Origin: Gillisia sp. Hel1_33_143
Lineage (GTDB): Bacteria > Bacteroidota > Bacteroidia > Flavobacteriales > Flavobacteriaceae
DNA length: 64,000 bases
Reading direction: 5' to 3'
Assembly (NCBI RefSeq): GCF_900104765.1
Contig: NZ_LT629737.1
Span: forward strand, 2,728,001 to 2,792,000
The position numbers and the translations under genes were made by a program. The notes beneath the pieces are model-generated. The model saw only the letters and a list, made by a program, of their open reading frames with translations, was not told the origin of the DNA and searched no databases. Positions 42,478 through 52,410 of the stretch are shown here, piece after piece (the stretch's first letter is position 1; each line of letters begins with the position of its first letter).

Positions 42478-43218
42478 ATGGAATCAAAACTAGCAGTTCT
42501 AATAGACGGTGACAACATACCCTCTGCTTATATAAAAGAAATGATGGAAGAGATCGCTAAATATGGAAATCCAACTATTAAACGTATTTATGGCGACTGG
42601 ACTAAGCCTCATTTAGGGAAATGGAAAAATGTGCTTTTAGAAAATGCTATCAATCCAATACAGCAGTATGGGTATACACAAGGTAAAAATGCAACAGATT
42701 CTGCAATGATCATCGATGCAATGGATATTTTATATTCAGATAAAGTAGATGGTTTTTGTTTAGTTTCTAGTGATAGTGATTTTACTAGACTTGCAACAAG
42801 ATTAAGAGAGGCAGGAATGAATGTTATTGGGATAGGAGAGAAAAAAACTCCCGAACCCTTTATAGTAGCTTGCGATAAATTTATTTATATTGAGATCTTG
42901 AAATCTCAATCTAATAAAGATTCAGAATCTACAGATACTAAAGATAAAGCAGAGAAAAAGAACGAGGTAGATAAGATCACTCCTAATGTTATAAGATTGA
43001 TTTCCAGTACTATTTCTGACCTTGCTGATGATGATGGATGGGCATTTTTAGGAGATGTGGGTGGATTATTACAAAAGAAACAACCCAACTTTGACTCAAG
43101 AAACTATGGCTTCCAAAAGTTAACTCCAATGATTAACTCTATCAATAAATTCGAGATCGAATCTAGAGAGAATCAAAAAGGGAGATTTAAGCTTATATAC
43201 GTTAGAAACAAAATGTAA
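42478..43218 (+). CDS. NYN-domain (LabA-like) putative RNase with OST-HTH domain
   Basis: A 246-residue protein. The NYN (PIN-like) nuclease domain covers about residues 1-140, with acidic motifs LIDGDNIPSAY, GKNATDSAMIIDAMD and CLVSSDSDFTRLATRLREAG. A charged linker follows (about residues 145-165), then an OST-HTH/LOTUS domain (about 168-244: FLGDVGGLLQKKQPNFDSRN), which binds RNA or G-quadruplexes in other systems. It is followed by pirin after 10 bp. Substrate unknown. Confidence 0.85.
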   Translation: MESKLAVLIDGDNIPSAYIKEMMEEIAKYGNPTIKRIYGDWTKPHLGKWKNVLLENAINPIQQYGYTQGKNATDSAMIIDAMDILYSDKVDGFCLVSSDSDFTRLATRLREAGMNVIGIGEKKTPEPFIVACDKFIYIEILKSQSNKDSESTDTKDKAEKKNEVDKITPNVIRLISSTISDLADDDGWAFLGDVGGLLQKKQPNFDSRNYGFQKLTPMINSINKFEIESRENQKGRFKLIYVRNKM

Positions 43219-43228
43219 ATTTTGAATT

Positions 43229-44080
43229 ATGAGATCTATCAAAAAAATTCATTCTGCAGATTGCCGTTCCATAGCAGATTTAATTACCTACTCCCCTATG
43301 CCAACGAGAGATCTGGAAATGATAGATCCCTTTTTATTTATAAATCATCATGGGCCGCAAACCTTTGGCGCTTTAAATAATGGATTACCCTTTGGTCCTC
43401 ATCCTCATAGAGGTATGGAGACCGTTACTTTTATAATTGCAGGAGATATTGCCCATAAAGACTCTGATGGCAATGAGAGCGTAATTTTTAGCGGAGGAAT
43501 ACAATGGATGACTGCCGGCAGCGGACTTATATATACAGAATTATCTTCTGATGATTTTAAGAAGTTTGGAGGAGATTTGGAGATATTGCAATTATGGATT
43601 AATCTACCTGCCGCATTAAAAATGACACCACCACAATATAAAGGCTTGCAAGAAGATAAGATACCTGTGCTCTCTCTAGATGAAGGCAAAGTTAAAGCTA
43701 AACTTGTTTCTGGTAAATTTGAAGATCACGATGCCGCCTTCAAAACTTTAACTAATATCAATTTAAGAACATTTAGCATTAAAAGATCTGGAATTTTAAA
43801 ACTGAATATTTCAGTAGAAAATAATATCCTATTCTATTTGATGCGTGGAGAACTAAGAGTTAATGGAAGTTTGGTTACAGACCGTCAGTTGGTAGATTTT
43901 GAAAATGATGAAACTCAATTATTAATTGAAGCAACAGAAGATTGTTTGCTACTCTTTGGTGACGCTAAACCATTTAACGAACCCGTGGTTGCCCGCGGGC
44001 CGTTTGTAATGAACTCTCTGGAAGAAATAGACCAAGCATACACAGATTTTCAAAATGGAAAACTAGGTAGCTGGCATTGA
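43229..44080 (+). CDS. Pirin-family protein
   Basis: A 283-residue bicupin. The N-terminal cupin has the metal ligands in HPHRGMETVTFIIAG and IQWMTAGSGLIYTEL, the pirin signature HPHRG...E. Pirins include quercetinase-like dioxygenases and redox-dependent regulators; the activity here is not known. It follows the NYN gene by 10 bp, possibly one transcript, and converges on hisIE with an 8-bp gap. Confidence 0.9.
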   Translation: MRSIKKIHSADCRSIADLITYSPMPTRDLEMIDPFLFINHHGPQTFGALNNGLPFGPHPHRGMETVTFIIAGDIAHKDSDGNESVIFSGGIQWMTAGSGLIYTELSSDDFKKFGGDLEILQLWINLPAALKMTPPQYKGLQEDKIPVLSLDEGKVKAKLVSGKFEDHDAAFKTLTNINLRTFSIKRSGILKLNISVENNILFYLMRGELRVNGSLVTDRQLVDFENDETQLLIEATEDCLLLFGDAKPFNEPVVARGPFVMNSLEEIDQAYTDFQNGKLGSWH

Positions 44081-44088
44081 TCATAAAC

Positions 44089-44709
44089 TTAATGTCTTCC
44101 TTTAAGTGTTTTCTCTATATCCTTAAGGGTGAATCCTTTGGCTTGCAATAAAATTAGATAATGAAATAAAAGATCTGAACTTTCATTTAAGAAAAAATCA
44201 TCGTTATTATCCTTTGCCTCTATAACAGTTTCTACTGCTTCTTCTCCAACTTTTTGAGCGATCTTGTTCATTCCCAAATCGAATAGTGAGACAACGTAAC
44301 TCGATTTTTCTTCTTTTCTAAGTTCCGGAGATACCTCACTGGTTTTCTTGCGTTCTTTGATTATTTCTTCAAGTTCAGAAATGAACCCAAAATTAGCTTC
44401 ATTTTTTTCTCCCCAACAAGTATCTGTACCTTTATGACAGGTTGGACCTTGAGGCTTCACCATGATCAAAAGACTATCATTATCACAGTCATTTTTAATA
44501 GATACCAATTCCAGAAAATTTCCACTTTCCTCGCCTTTGGTCCACAATCTATTCTTACTTCTGCTAAAAAATGTAACTTTTTTTAATTCATTGGTCTTTA
44601 AAAAAGCTTCCTCATTCATATAACCCAACATCAAAACATTTCTAGTTTCCTGATCCTGTATTATCGCCGGTACTAAACCGTCGCCATTTTTATTAAAATC
44701 GATATTCAT
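44089..44709 (-). CDS. hisIE: Bifunctional phosphoribosyl-AMP cyclohydrolase / phosphoribosyl-ATP pyrophosphatase
   Basis: Histidine steps 2 and 3. The N-terminal HisI domain (about residues 1-110) has FFSRSKNRLWTKGEESGNFL and the zinc motif GPTCHKGTDTCWG. The C-terminal HisE domain (about 115-206) has KIAQKVGEEAVETVIEAKDN. The protein has 206 residues, normal for the fused form. It is last in the his operon, 40 bp after hisF. Confidence 0.95.
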   Translation of the reverse strand: MNIDFNKNGDGLVPAIIQDQETRNVLMLGYMNEEAFLKTNELKKVTFFSRSKNRLWTKGEESGNFLELVSIKNDCDNDSLLIMVKPQGPTCHKGTDTCWGEKNEANFGFISELEEIIKERKKTSEVSPELRKEEKSSYVVSLFDLGMNKIAQKVGEEAVETVIEAKDNNDDFFLNESSDLLFHYLILLQAKGFTLKDIEKTLKGRH

Positions 44710-44749
44710 AATTATAATTTTATCTTATCTTGATATTAGTATATGGTTA

Positions 44750-45511
44750 TTAACACTTGAGTCTAACAGCAATTCCGTTTTTTCTAAGTTCTTCTTTTAG
44801 ATCCACTATTTCAATTTCTTTAAAATGAAATACGCTAGCTGCTAAAGCTGCGTCTGCTTTTCCAATGGTAAAAGCATCAGAAAAGTGCTGTATATTTCCA
44901 GCACCGCCTGAAGCTATAATTGGAATATTCAGTTCTTCAGATAATTTTGCTAAAGCTTCATTAGCAAACCCATTTTTAGTACCATCGTTATTCATAGAGG
45001 TGAACAAGATTTCTCCTGCTCCTCGCTTTTCAACTTCCCTAGCCCATTCAAACAGATCTAGCTCTGTAGGTACCTTACCTCCCACCAAATGCACTATCCA
45101 TTTATCATCAATCATTTTAGCATCTATTGCTACGGTAATACATTGACTTCCAAATTTTTGAGCTAGCTCATTTATAAGATCTGGATTCTTCACGGCGGAG
45201 GAGTTTATAGAAACCTTATCTGCTCCGTTTTGTAATAGAATATCTACATCTTCAATAGAAGAAATTCCGCCGCCAACGGTAAACGGAATATTTACTTCTT
45301 TTGCCACGTTAAAAACAAGGTCTGCCAAGGTTTTACGTCTCTCTTCTGTAGCAGATATATCTAAAAATACTAGCTCATCTGCCCCAGCTTTTGCATAAAT
45401 CTTAGCTAACTCTACAGGATCTCCTGCATCTCTAAGATCTACAAAATTCACCCCCTTAACGGTTCTACCATTCTTTATATCCAAACAAGGAATTATTCGT
45501 TTTGTAAGCAT
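44750..45511 (-). CDS. hisF: Imidazole glycerol phosphate synthase, cyclase subunit
   Basis: TIM-barrel partner of HisH that forms imidazole glycerol phosphate and AICAR. The 253 residues include [20 protein letters not shown], the catalytic Asp pair in CLDIK and TVAIDAK, and [15 protein letters not shown] and [14 protein letters not shown], phosphate-binding loops of the family. A 3-bp gap follows hisA. Confidence 0.96.
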   Translation of the reverse strand: MLTKRIIPCLDIKNGRTVKGVNFVDLRDAGDPVELAKIYAKAGADELVFLDISATEERRKTLADLVFNVAKEVNIPFTVGGGISSIEDVDILLQNGADKVSINSSAVKNPDLINELAQKFGSQCITVAIDAKMIDDKWIVHLVGGKVPTELDLFEWAREVEKRGAGEILFTSMNNDGTKNGFANEALAKLSEELNIPIIASGGAGNIQHFSDAFTIGKADAALAASVFHFKEIEIVDLKEELRKNGIAVRLKC

Positions 45512-45514
45512 AGT

Positions 45515-46288
45515 TTAGTATGAGTTCATGATATATTTTTCCAACTGTTTCATCTCAATTCTACCTTCATAGATAGCTTTTCCAATTATAACACCCTCAC
45601 ATCCAATTTCCTCTAATTGAGGAATTTCATCAAATGTAGAAATTCCACCAGATGCGATAAGATTTAGCTTGTTTGATCCTTCTAGTTCTGGAGAAGATAT
45701 TCCCATTTCAATCCCATTAGTTTGGGCTAAAATTTTTTTATAAAGTTCGAATGAAGGTCCCTGCAACATTCCATCTTTTGAGATATCTGTACAGATCACA
45801 TTTTTAACTCCTAATTTTTGAAACCTTCTAATAAATGGGATCAATTCTTCCGTAGATTCTTCTGTCCATCCGCTTATAACCACTTTTTCATCATTTGCAT
45901 CTGCACCTAAGATAATCTTATCAGATCCATATAAGTTTAACCAAGAAATAAAAGTATCAGGATCTTTTACCGCAATACTACCTCCTGTTACTTGCTTCGC
46001 TCCACATTCAAATGCTATTTGCAGGTCTTTATCAGATTTCAAACCACCGCCAAAATCAATACTTAGCTTAGTTTTACTGGCGATCTTCTCCAATATCTTA
46101 TAATTGACGATGTGCTTGGATTTGGCACCATCAAGATCCACTAAATGTAGATGCTTAATTCCGTAAGACTCAAACTGCTTAGCAACCTCTAAAGGATTTT
46201 CGTTATAAATTTTCTTGGTATTGTAATCACCCTTAGAAAGTCTTACACATTTTCCATCTATTATATCAATGGCAGGTATTATTCTCAT
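45515..46288 (-). CDS. hisA: ProFAR isomerase
   Basis: Isomerises ProFAR to PRFAR (histidine step 4). The 257-residue TIM barrel has [35 protein letters not shown], the second catalytic Asp in [13 protein letters not shown] and [13 protein letters not shown]. It lies between hisH and hisF, as usual. Confidence 0.96.
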   Translation of the reverse strand: MRIIPAIDIIDGKCVRLSKGDYNTKKIYNENPLEVAKQFESYGIKHLHLVDLDGAKSKHIVNYKILEKIASKTKLSIDFGGGLKSDKDLQIAFECGAKQVTGGSIAVKDPDTFISWLNLYGSDKIILGADANDEKVVISGWTEESTEELIPFIRRFQKLGVKNVICTDISKDGMLQGPSFELYKKILAQTNGIEMGISSPELEGSNKLNLIASGGISTFDEIPQLEEIGCEGVIIGKAIYEGRIEMKQLEKYIMNSY

Positions 46289-46298
46289 ATTTATCTTT

Positions 46299-46892
46299 TT
46301 ATAGGTCTAAGAAATTCTTTAAAATTTGTTCTCCTGCATCGCTACTCTTTTCTGGGTGAAATTGAACCCCATAAAAATTATTTTTCTTAATTGCTGTGGT
46401 ATATTCAATACCATAGGTAGTACTAGCAATAGTTTGAGCGCATTCTGCCACGTAATAACTATGTACTAGATACACAAATTCATTTACCTTAACATTTTTA
46501 AAAAGCTCCGATTCAAGATTAAATATTGTGTTCCAGCCTATTTGAGGAACTTTTAGCTGATTTGAGAACTTGATAACTTCTGCATCAAAGATGCCTAAAC
46601 CTTTTGTATTTCCTTCTTCTGAAGTATTACACATTAATTGCATTCCTAAACAAATTCCAAGTACAGGTTGCTTTAAATTGGGAATTTCTAGATCTAAACC
46701 GGTAGATCTTAACATTTTCATTGCACTGCTCGCCTCGCCTACTCCCGGAAAAATCACTTTGTCTGCAGCATTAATTTCAGCTATATCACTAGATAGATTA
46801 GCTTCCAGACCTAATCTCTGAATTGCAAATTTTATACTCTGAATATTTCCAGCACCATAATCTATAATAACGATCTTTTGATCTTGATTCAT
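46299..46892 (-). CDS. hisH: Imidazole glycerol phosphate synthase, glutaminase subunit
   Basis: Class I glutamine amidotransferase that feeds ammonia to HisF. The 197 residues contain the catalytic Cys in [10 protein letters not shown] and the His/Glu pair in [13 protein letters not shown]; the oxyanion segment is [11 protein letters not shown]. It begins 21 bp after hisB. Confidence 0.96.
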   Translation of the reverse strand: MNQDQKIVIIDYGAGNIQSIKFAIQRLGLEANLSSDIAEINAADKVIFPGVGEASSAMKMLRSTGLDLEIPNLKQPVLGICLGMQLMCNTSEEGNTKGLGIFDAEVIKFSNQLKVPQIGWNTIFNLESELFKNVKVNEFVYLVHSYYVAECAQTIASTTYGIEYTTAIKKNNFYGVQFHPEKSSDAGEQILKNFLDL

Positions 46893-46913
46893 CTGTGGTA
46901 ATTTTAACTCCTG

Positions 46914-48053
46914 TTATAACATTCCCTTGGTAGAAGGAAGAATCATTTTATTTGCATCTCTTTTAACAGCTACCTTAATGGCTTTAGCAAAAGCTTTAAA
47001 AATTGCTTCGATCTTGTGATGTTCATTAGATCCTTCAGCTTTGATATTTAAATTTGCCTTTGCACCATCTGTAAAAGATTTAAAGAAATGATAGAACATT
47101 TCTGTTGGCATCTTACCTATCATCTCTCTCTTAAATTCGGTTTCCCAAACCAACCAGTTTCTACCACCAAAATCTATTGCTACCTGAGCCAGGCAATCAT
47201 CCATTGGTAAGCAAAATCCGTATCGCTCTATACCCAGCTTGTTTCCTAAAGCCTGCGCAAATACTTCTCCTAATGCAATAGCGGTATCTTCAATAGTATG
47301 ATGTTCATCTACTTCTAAATCTCCTTTTACAGCTACCTCAAGATCCATATTACCATGACGCGCTATTTGATCTAACATATGATCAAAAAAAGCAATACCC
47401 GTCGAAATCTTACTTTTCCCAGTTCCATCAAGATTAAGTTTGATATGGATATCTGTTTCATTGGTCTTTCTAGTGATCTCTGCAGATCTATCTTTCAATT
47501 TCAAGAATTCATAGATCTCTTTCCAGCTAGTACTTCTTAAAGCGATAGTGTCTTCTATTTTTGAAGTATCATTTTCCAATTCGTTGGTAGCCAGATCTGC
47601 ATGAGAATCTATAAAAATTCCCTTCCCTTTAAAATTATAAGAGAACTCCATATCCGTCATCCTATCACCAATCATAAATGAATTTTCAAGATCATAATCT
47701 TTATTGCCAAGATATTTAACTTCTAACAATCCTGTTCGAGGTTTTCGAGTTGGAGAATTATCTTTTGCAAAAGTTCTATCCATTAAAATCTCTTTGAAAC
47801 TGACACCTTCATTCTCAAAGGTTTTTATTACAAAATTTTGAATAGGCCAAAAACTAGTTTCTGGATATACTTCTGTACCAAGGCCGTCCTGATTGGTTAC
47901 CATAACCAGCTCATAATCTAGCTCTTTTGCAATTTTGGAAAGATAATATAGAGCTTGTGGATAAAACTCTAATTTTTCGATGGAGTCAACTTGATAATCG
48001 TCTGGCTCCAAGATCAAGGTTCCATCACGATCTATAAATAACACTTTTTTCAT
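46914..48053 (-). CDS. hisB: Bifunctional histidinol-phosphatase / imidazoleglycerol-phosphate dehydratase
   Basis: A fusion of a HAD phosphatase (about residues 1-165: [14 protein letters not shown], with [13 protein letters not shown]) and the IGP dehydratase (about 185-379: [43 protein letters not shown]). The His-rich motifs DHMLDQ and [10 protein letters not shown] are the dehydratase metal sites. The fusion is typical of Bacteroidota and enterics. There is a 61-bp gap after hisC holding a palindrome. Confidence 0.95.
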   Translation of the reverse strand: MKKVLFIDRDGTLILEPDDYQVDSIEKLEFYPQALYYLSKIAKELDYELVMVTNQDGLGTEVYPETSFWPIQNFVIKTFENEGVSFKEILMDRTFAKDNSPTRKPRTGLLEVKYLGNKDYDLENSFMIGDRMTDMEFSYNFKGKGIFIDSHADLATNELENDTSKIEDTIALRSTSWKEIYEFLKLKDRSAEITRKTNETDIHIKLNLDGTGKSKISTGIAFFDHMLDQIARHGNMDLEVAVKGDLEVDEHHTIEDTAIALGEVFAQALGNKLGIERYGFCLPMDDCLAQVAIDFGGRNWLVWETEFKREMIGKMPTEMFYHFFKSFTDGAKANLNIKAEGSNEHHKIEAIFKAFAKAIKVAVKRDANKMILPSTKGML

Positions 48054-48069
48054 ATTCTTAACTCATAAA

Positions 48070-48089
48070 TCTTCAATTTAAATTGAAGA
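48070..48089. repeat. Perfect 20-bp palindrome between hisC and hisB
   Basis: TCTTCAATTT followed directly by its reverse complement, inside the 61-bp hisC-hisB gap, the only long gap within the operon apart from hisF-hisIE. It could be an RNA-stability hairpin or protein site; there is no T tract on either side. Confidence 0.6.
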
Positions 48090-48114
48090 GGGATTTGTTT
48101 AAACAATTATTTCA

Positions 48115-49161
48115 CTAATCTAACTCTTTAAGAGCATCGATTAGCTTCTTATTTTCTTCGCGCTTACCAATAGTGAACCTTAGAGTATTATTACAAAGTG
48201 GCTGTGTAGTTCTATTTCTAATAACTATGCCTTTATTGATTAACTCATTATATCGTTGCGTAGCATTGTCTACCTTTACCAAAACAAAATTAGCGTCTGT
48301 AGGATAGATCTCATTGATAAATTTCACCTGAAGTAATTCTTTAATTAATACTGCTCTCTGGTCTATTAATGAGGATATTTCTAATTTTACTTCTTCTTTG
48401 CTCAAAACTCTCTCTAACGCTCTTTTCTGAGTGAGTTCATTTACATTATAAGGTGGTTTTATTCTATTTAAAATTGTAATAATTTCTGAAGATGCGTAAC
48501 ATATTCCCAATCTTATTCCTGCTAAACCATAGGCTTTAGACAAGGTTTGGGTAATGATCAAATTTGGATAATTCTCCAATGCTAATAACCAACTTTCTTG
48601 GTCTGCGAAATCTATATAAGCTTCATCTATTACAACAAGTCCAGAAAAATCAGTTAAAATTCTTTCTACTTTATCCTTAGAAAAAGAATTTCCCGTTGGG
48701 TTATTTGGAGAGCATAAAAAAATGATCTTCGTATTTTTATCTACAGAATTTAATATCTCATCTACATTTGGCTGAAAACTATCATTAAGTAGAACTTCTC
48801 TATTTTCAATATTATTAATATTGGCAAGCACCGAATACATACCATATGTTGGAGGAAGACTAATTACATTATCCATTTTAGGCTCACAGAAAGCTCTATA
48901 CAACAGATCTAAAACTTCGTCACTTCCATTTCCTAGTAATATTTTTGAAGTATTTATACCTTTTAAATTACCTATTGCCGCTTTAAGATCTCTTTGTTGT
49001 GGATCTGGATATCTATTAACATCGGTTTGAAATGGATTTTCATTAGCATCCAAAAAGACCATTTCAGATCCTGTATCCTTAAATTCATCTCTAGCAGAAG
49101 AATAAGGATTTAATTTTGCCACGTTCTCACGAACCAAATTATTTAAATTGAATTGCTGCAT
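48115..49161 (-). CDS. hisC: Histidinol-phosphate aminotransferase
   Basis: PLP enzyme for histidine step 7. The 348 residues include NENPFQTDVNRYPDPQQRDL at the start of the fold, LGNGSDEVLDLLYRAFCEP, FLCSPNNPTGNSFSKD, the PLP-Lys motif TLSKAYGLAGIRLG and the RFTIGKREEN end. A 3-bp gap follows hisD. Confidence 0.95.
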   Translation of the reverse strand: MQQFNLNNLVRENVAKLNPYSSARDEFKDTGSEMVFLDANENPFQTDVNRYPDPQQRDLKAAIGNLKGINTSKILLGNGSDEVLDLLYRAFCEPKMDNVISLPPTYGMYSVLANINNIENREVLLNDSFQPNVDEILNSVDKNTKIIFLCSPNNPTGNSFSKDKVERILTDFSGLVVIDEAYIDFADQESWLLALENYPNLIITQTLSKAYGLAGIRLGICYASSEIITILNRIKPPYNVNELTQKRALERVLSKEEVKLEISSLIDQRAVLIKELLQVKFINEIYPTDANFVLVKVDNATQRYNELINKGIVIRNRTTQPLCNNTLRFTIGKREENKKLIDALKELD

Positions 49162-49164
49162 ACC

Positions 49165-50448
49165 TTATTTTAAATCGTTTAACCTTAAAGTAACGGCATT
49201 TTTGTGCGCTTGCAAACCTTCTGCTTCTGCCATAATCTCTATTGCCTTACCAATATTTTTAATACCCGTTTCATCAATTTTCTGAAAGGTCATACTTTTC
49301 ATAAAACTATCCAAGTTAACTCCGCTATACTGCTTTGCATATCCGTTGGTAGGTAAGGTATGATTGGTTCCACTAGCATAATCTCCTGCGCTTTCTGGAG
49401 TATATTTTCCAATAAAAATAGAACCGGCATTTTCCACACCATCTATAAAAAAATCCTCTTCTTGGGTATTGATTATAAAGTGTTCCGGACCGTATTCATT
49501 AATTAGCTCCAAAGCCTCTTCATTACTAGTTACATATATCAATTTAGAGTTTGCAATAGCTTTGCTCGCAATATCCTTTCGTGGCAATTGTTCTAACTGC
49601 TGTTCTATTTCAATCTCCACCTTATCTATTAGCTCTCGAGAAGTAGACACTAAAATTACCTGACTATCTGCTCCGTGCTCTGCCTGACTCAGAAGATCTG
49701 AAGCTACATATGCCGGATTAGATAACTTATCTGCTACTACTAAAAGTTCAGATGGCCCTGCTGGCATATCTATAGCTACATTGTATTTCGTAGCTATTTG
49801 TTTAGCAACGGTTACAAACTGATTTCCTGGTCCAAAAATTTTATAAACTCCAGGAACCGAATCTGTTCCAAAAGTTAATGCAGCAATGGCTTGAATTCCT
49901 CCTATCTTAAAGATTTCGGTTACACCACATAGTTTTGCCGCATAAAGTATGGCCGGATTTATATTTCCCTGTTTATCTGGTGGTGTGCACAGCACTATTT
50001 CTTTACAGCCGGCAAGTTTTGCTGGAATAGACAACATAAGAATAGTTGAGAATAACGGAGCGCTACCTCCAGGAATATATAAACCTACCTTTTGAATAGG
50101 TCTTTTTTCCTGCCAACATTTTACTCCATTAGAAGTCTCGACCTCTATCTTTCCTGTTGTTTGTGCTTTGTGAAACTTTTCAATATTACTTTTTGCAAGT
50201 AAGATTGCTTGTTTCAGCTCATCAGTAATTTCCTTTTCTGCGTTGTTTATTTCACTTAAAGTTACTTTTAGATCTTCTATCTGAATTCCATCAAAGAGAT
50301 TCGTGTATTTCTTTATTGCCTCATCTCCCTTACTTCTAACTTCTGCAAAAATATCAGTAACCGTAGCTTCAATATCTGCAACGGTTTGGGTAGGTCTTTT
50401 TAAAATATCTGCCCAATCTGATTTCGTTGAGTTATAAATCTTTTCCAT
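49165..50448 (-). CDS. hisD: Histidinol dehydrogenase
   Basis: Zn-dependent, NAD-linked last two steps of histidine synthesis. The 427 residues contain YIPGGSAPLFSTILML, IFGPGNQFVTVAKQI, DMPAGPSELLVVAD, the zinc site QAEHGADSQVIL and the C-terminal SAGDYASGTNHTLPTNG. It starts 5 bp after hisG. Confidence 0.96.
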   Translation of the reverse strand: MEKIYNSTKSDWADILKRPTQTVADIEATVTDIFAEVRSKGDEAIKKYTNLFDGIQIEDLKVTLSEINNAEKEITDELKQAILLAKSNIEKFHKAQTTGKIEVETSNGVKCWQEKRPIQKVGLYIPGGSAPLFSTILMLSIPAKLAGCKEIVLCTPPDKQGNINPAILYAAKLCGVTEIFKIGGIQAIAALTFGTDSVPGVYKIFGPGNQFVTVAKQIATKYNVAIDMPAGPSELLVVADKLSNPAYVASDLLSQAEHGADSQVILVSTSRELIDKVEIEIEQQLEQLPRKDIASKAIANSKLIYVTSNEEALELINEYGPEHFIINTQEEDFFIDGVENAGSIFIGKYTPESAGDYASGTNHTLPTNGYAKQYSGVNLDSFMKSMTFQKIDETGIKNIGKAIEIMAEAEGLQAHKNAVTLRLNDLK

Positions 50449-50453
50449 CGCTT

Positions 50454-51317
50454 TTATATTACCATTTTTTCGATTGGAGCAACCAAAATTCCTTCAGCAC
50501 CATTCTCTTTTAACTCATCTATCACCTCCCAAAAACGTTCTTCTTTAATTACGGTGTGTATTGAACTCCATCCTTCTTCAACCAATGGTAAAATTGTAGG
50601 ACTTCTCATTCCGGGAAGTAATTTTAAAATGTTATCAATCTTATTATTAGGAGCATTTAATAAAATATACTTAGACGTTCTTGCATTCAAAACAGATCTT
50701 AATCTGAATTCTAATTTGCTAAGAATCGCTTTGCGCTCTGCAGAAATTTTAGGAGATATTGCTAGTACCGCTTCACTCTTTAACATCACTTCCACTTCTT
50801 TCAGATTATTCTTAAAAAGTGTGCTTCCGCTAGACACAATATCGCAAATAGCATCTGCCAAACCTATATTTGGTGCTATTTCTACAGAACCGTTAATAAT
50901 ATGCAATTCTGCACTTATACCTTTTTCTGCTAAGAAATTCTTAACGGTATTTGGGTAAGAAGTAGCTATCTTTTTTCCATTTAGATCTTGGATATCCTGA
51001 TATTTCATTGATTTTGGTACCGCCAAAGAAACACGACATTTTGAAAATCCTAGTTTATCTCCTCTTAGAATGTCATCACCCTTTTCTATTAGTACATTTT
51101 CTCCTAGAATAGCTATATCTACTACTCCATCTCTAAGATATTGTGGAATATCTCCGTTTCTTAAATACATAACTTCTAAAGGGAAATTTTGAGCAGATGC
51201 TTTAAGTTGCTCTTTACCATTATCTATAGATATTCCTGCCTCTTTTAAGATCTTTAAAGAATCTTCATTAAGTCGACCTGATTTTTGAATTGCTATTCTT
51301 AATTTTTCTTTACTCAT
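50454..51317 (-). CDS. hisG: ATP phosphoribosyltransferase, long form
   Basis: Commits ATP and PRPP to histidine synthesis. At 287 residues it is the long, self-regulated form: N-terminal catalytic domains (LRIAIQKSGRLNEDSLKIL, then DIAILGENVLIE and the PRPP loop DAICDIVSSGSTLFKNNL) and a C-terminal domain (about residues 215-287) of the HisG_C type that binds histidine. It is first in the operon, after the leader and attenuator. Confidence 0.95.
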   Translation of the reverse strand: MSKEKLRIAIQKSGRLNEDSLKILKEAGISIDNGKEQLKASAQNFPLEVMYLRNGDIPQYLRDGVVDIAILGENVLIEKGDDILRGDKLGFSKCRVSLAVPKSMKYQDIQDLNGKKIATSYPNTVKNFLAEKGISAELHIINGSVEIAPNIGLADAICDIVSSGSTLFKNNLKEVEVMLKSEAVLAISPKISAERKAILSKLEFRLRSVLNARTSKYILLNAPNNKIDNILKLLPGMRSPTILPLVEEGWSSIHTVIKEERFWEVIDELKENGAEGILVAPIEKMVI

Positions 51318-51381
51318 TTTTAGTTTTTTTTTGAATTGGTAGTTTTAATTTAATTAAAATGAGCAGTTACAAAAAGGAAAT

Positions 51382-51415
51382 AAAAAACCCGTTTGAACTA
51401 CTCAAACGGGTTTTT
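51382..51415 (-). terminator. his attenuator hairpin
   Basis: A perfect 14-bp stem (AAAAACCCGTTTGA at 51383-51396, TCAAACGGGTTTTT at 51402-51415) with a 5-nt loop; on the minus strand it runs into a T tract. It lies between the leader peptide stop (51446) and the hisG start (51317), so it can end transcription early. Confidence 0.9.
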
Positions 51416-51445
51416 GAAAATATGTAATACTACAACATATCAAAT

Positions 51446-51502
51446 TCACCTCGCCTGAGCGCAGTAATGAAAATGATGATGATGTAATTGTATTGTTCTC
51501 AT
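51446..51502 (-). CDS. his operon leader peptide
   Basis: An 18-residue ORF from the ATG at 51502, MRTIQLHHHHFHYCAQAR, with five His codons in six positions. Ribosome stalling there when His-tRNA is scarce would favour read-through of the downstream hairpin. It sits directly before the attenuator and hisG, as in classical his attenuation. The predicted transcript start from the promoter at 51511 is only a few bases from the ATG, so it may be translated almost leaderless. Confidence 0.9.
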   Translation of the reverse strand: MRTIQLHHHHFHYCAQAR

Positions 51503-51510
51503 TTGTGTTA

Positions 51511-51540
51511 CAAATCTAAATATTTATTTTAAATTTCAAA
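51511..51540 (-). promoter_or_regulatory. his operon promoter
   Basis: On the minus strand, TTTG (51537-51540), an 18-bp spacer and the perfect -7 element TAGATTTG (51511-51518) directly precede the his leader peptide. Confidence 0.75.
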
Positions 51541-51572
51541 CTAGCTTTGCTAAATTTTATGATTTGTTCCTA

Positions 51573-52388
51573 TTAATTATTACCAAGAATTATTGGTAAT
51601 CCGCTATCACCAGATCCAATAACTATCACTTTAGCATTTGGAGATTTAGATAATTCCACCGTGGCCTGTATCCCTTTTTCTCTAAGAATCTGGTCATTTA
51701 AAGACTCACTCAAAATTCGGTTGGCTTTGGCTTTACCCTCAGCATCAATACGTTGTCTTTCTGCTTCTTGTTGAGCTTTGGTTAATCTATATTCATACTC
51801 TAAGGATTCCTGTTCTTGTCTTAATTTACGTTCAATCGCCTCTTTAATATTTTGAGGAAGAGAAACATCTCTAACTAGAACTTCATTTACCTGAACGTAT
51901 TGATCTTTCAACAAAATTTGAGTTTCATCGAAGATCTCTTTTTGAATCGCTTCTCTCTTACTTGCGTAAAGTTGCTCTGGTATATACCTTCCTACTACTG
52001 CTCTAGTTGCAGATCTTACCGCAGGTTGTAATACTCTTTTTACATAGTCTTCTCCTTTTTCTTGATGCAAAGCACCTAATTTATTATAAGTTGGCTGAAA
52101 CCATATAGATGCATCAAGTCTAATCTCTAAACCGTTTGAAGAAAGCACTTGCATTTCTTCATCTAAAGATTGTTGTCTTACTTCATATATAAAAACTCTA
52201 TTCCAGGGTGCAATAATATTAAAACCTTCACTTAATGGAGGTTCATCTGTAACAACACCATCATCAAAAGTTCTATAAAGAACCCCAGCCTGACCGGAAT
52301 CTATTGTTACAGTAGATTTAGCAACTATTATGATTAGAATTACTAAAATGATAAGCGCAGGTATTCCAATTTTTGGAAAATTATTCAT
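51573..52388 (-). CDS. Prohibitin/SPFH-family membrane protein
   Basis: A 271-residue protein with one N-terminal membrane helix (GIPALIILVILIIIVA), then the SPFH domain (TVDSGQAGVLYRTFDDGVV, VRSATRAVVGRYIPEQLYA) and a charged coiled coil (about residues 180-230, RLTKAQQEAERQRIDAEGKA). It forms large rings in membrane microdomains in related systems. It is 22 bp after the VWA-like gene on the same strand. Confidence 0.88.
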   Translation of the reverse strand: MNNFPKIGIPALIILVILIIIVAKSTVTIDSGQAGVLYRTFDDGVVTDEPPLSEGFNIIAPWNRVFIYEVRQQSLDEEMQVLSSNGLEIRLDASIWFQPTYNKLGALHQEKGEDYVKRVLQPAVRSATRAVVGRYIPEQLYASKREAIQKEIFDETQILLKDQYVQVNEVLVRDVSLPQNIKEAIERKLRQEQESLEYEYRLTKAQQEAERQRIDAEGKAKANRILSESLNDQILREKGIQATVELSKSPNAKVIVIGSGDSGLPIILGNN

Positions 52389-52410
52389 AAGTAAATTTTA
52401 TTATTGATTA

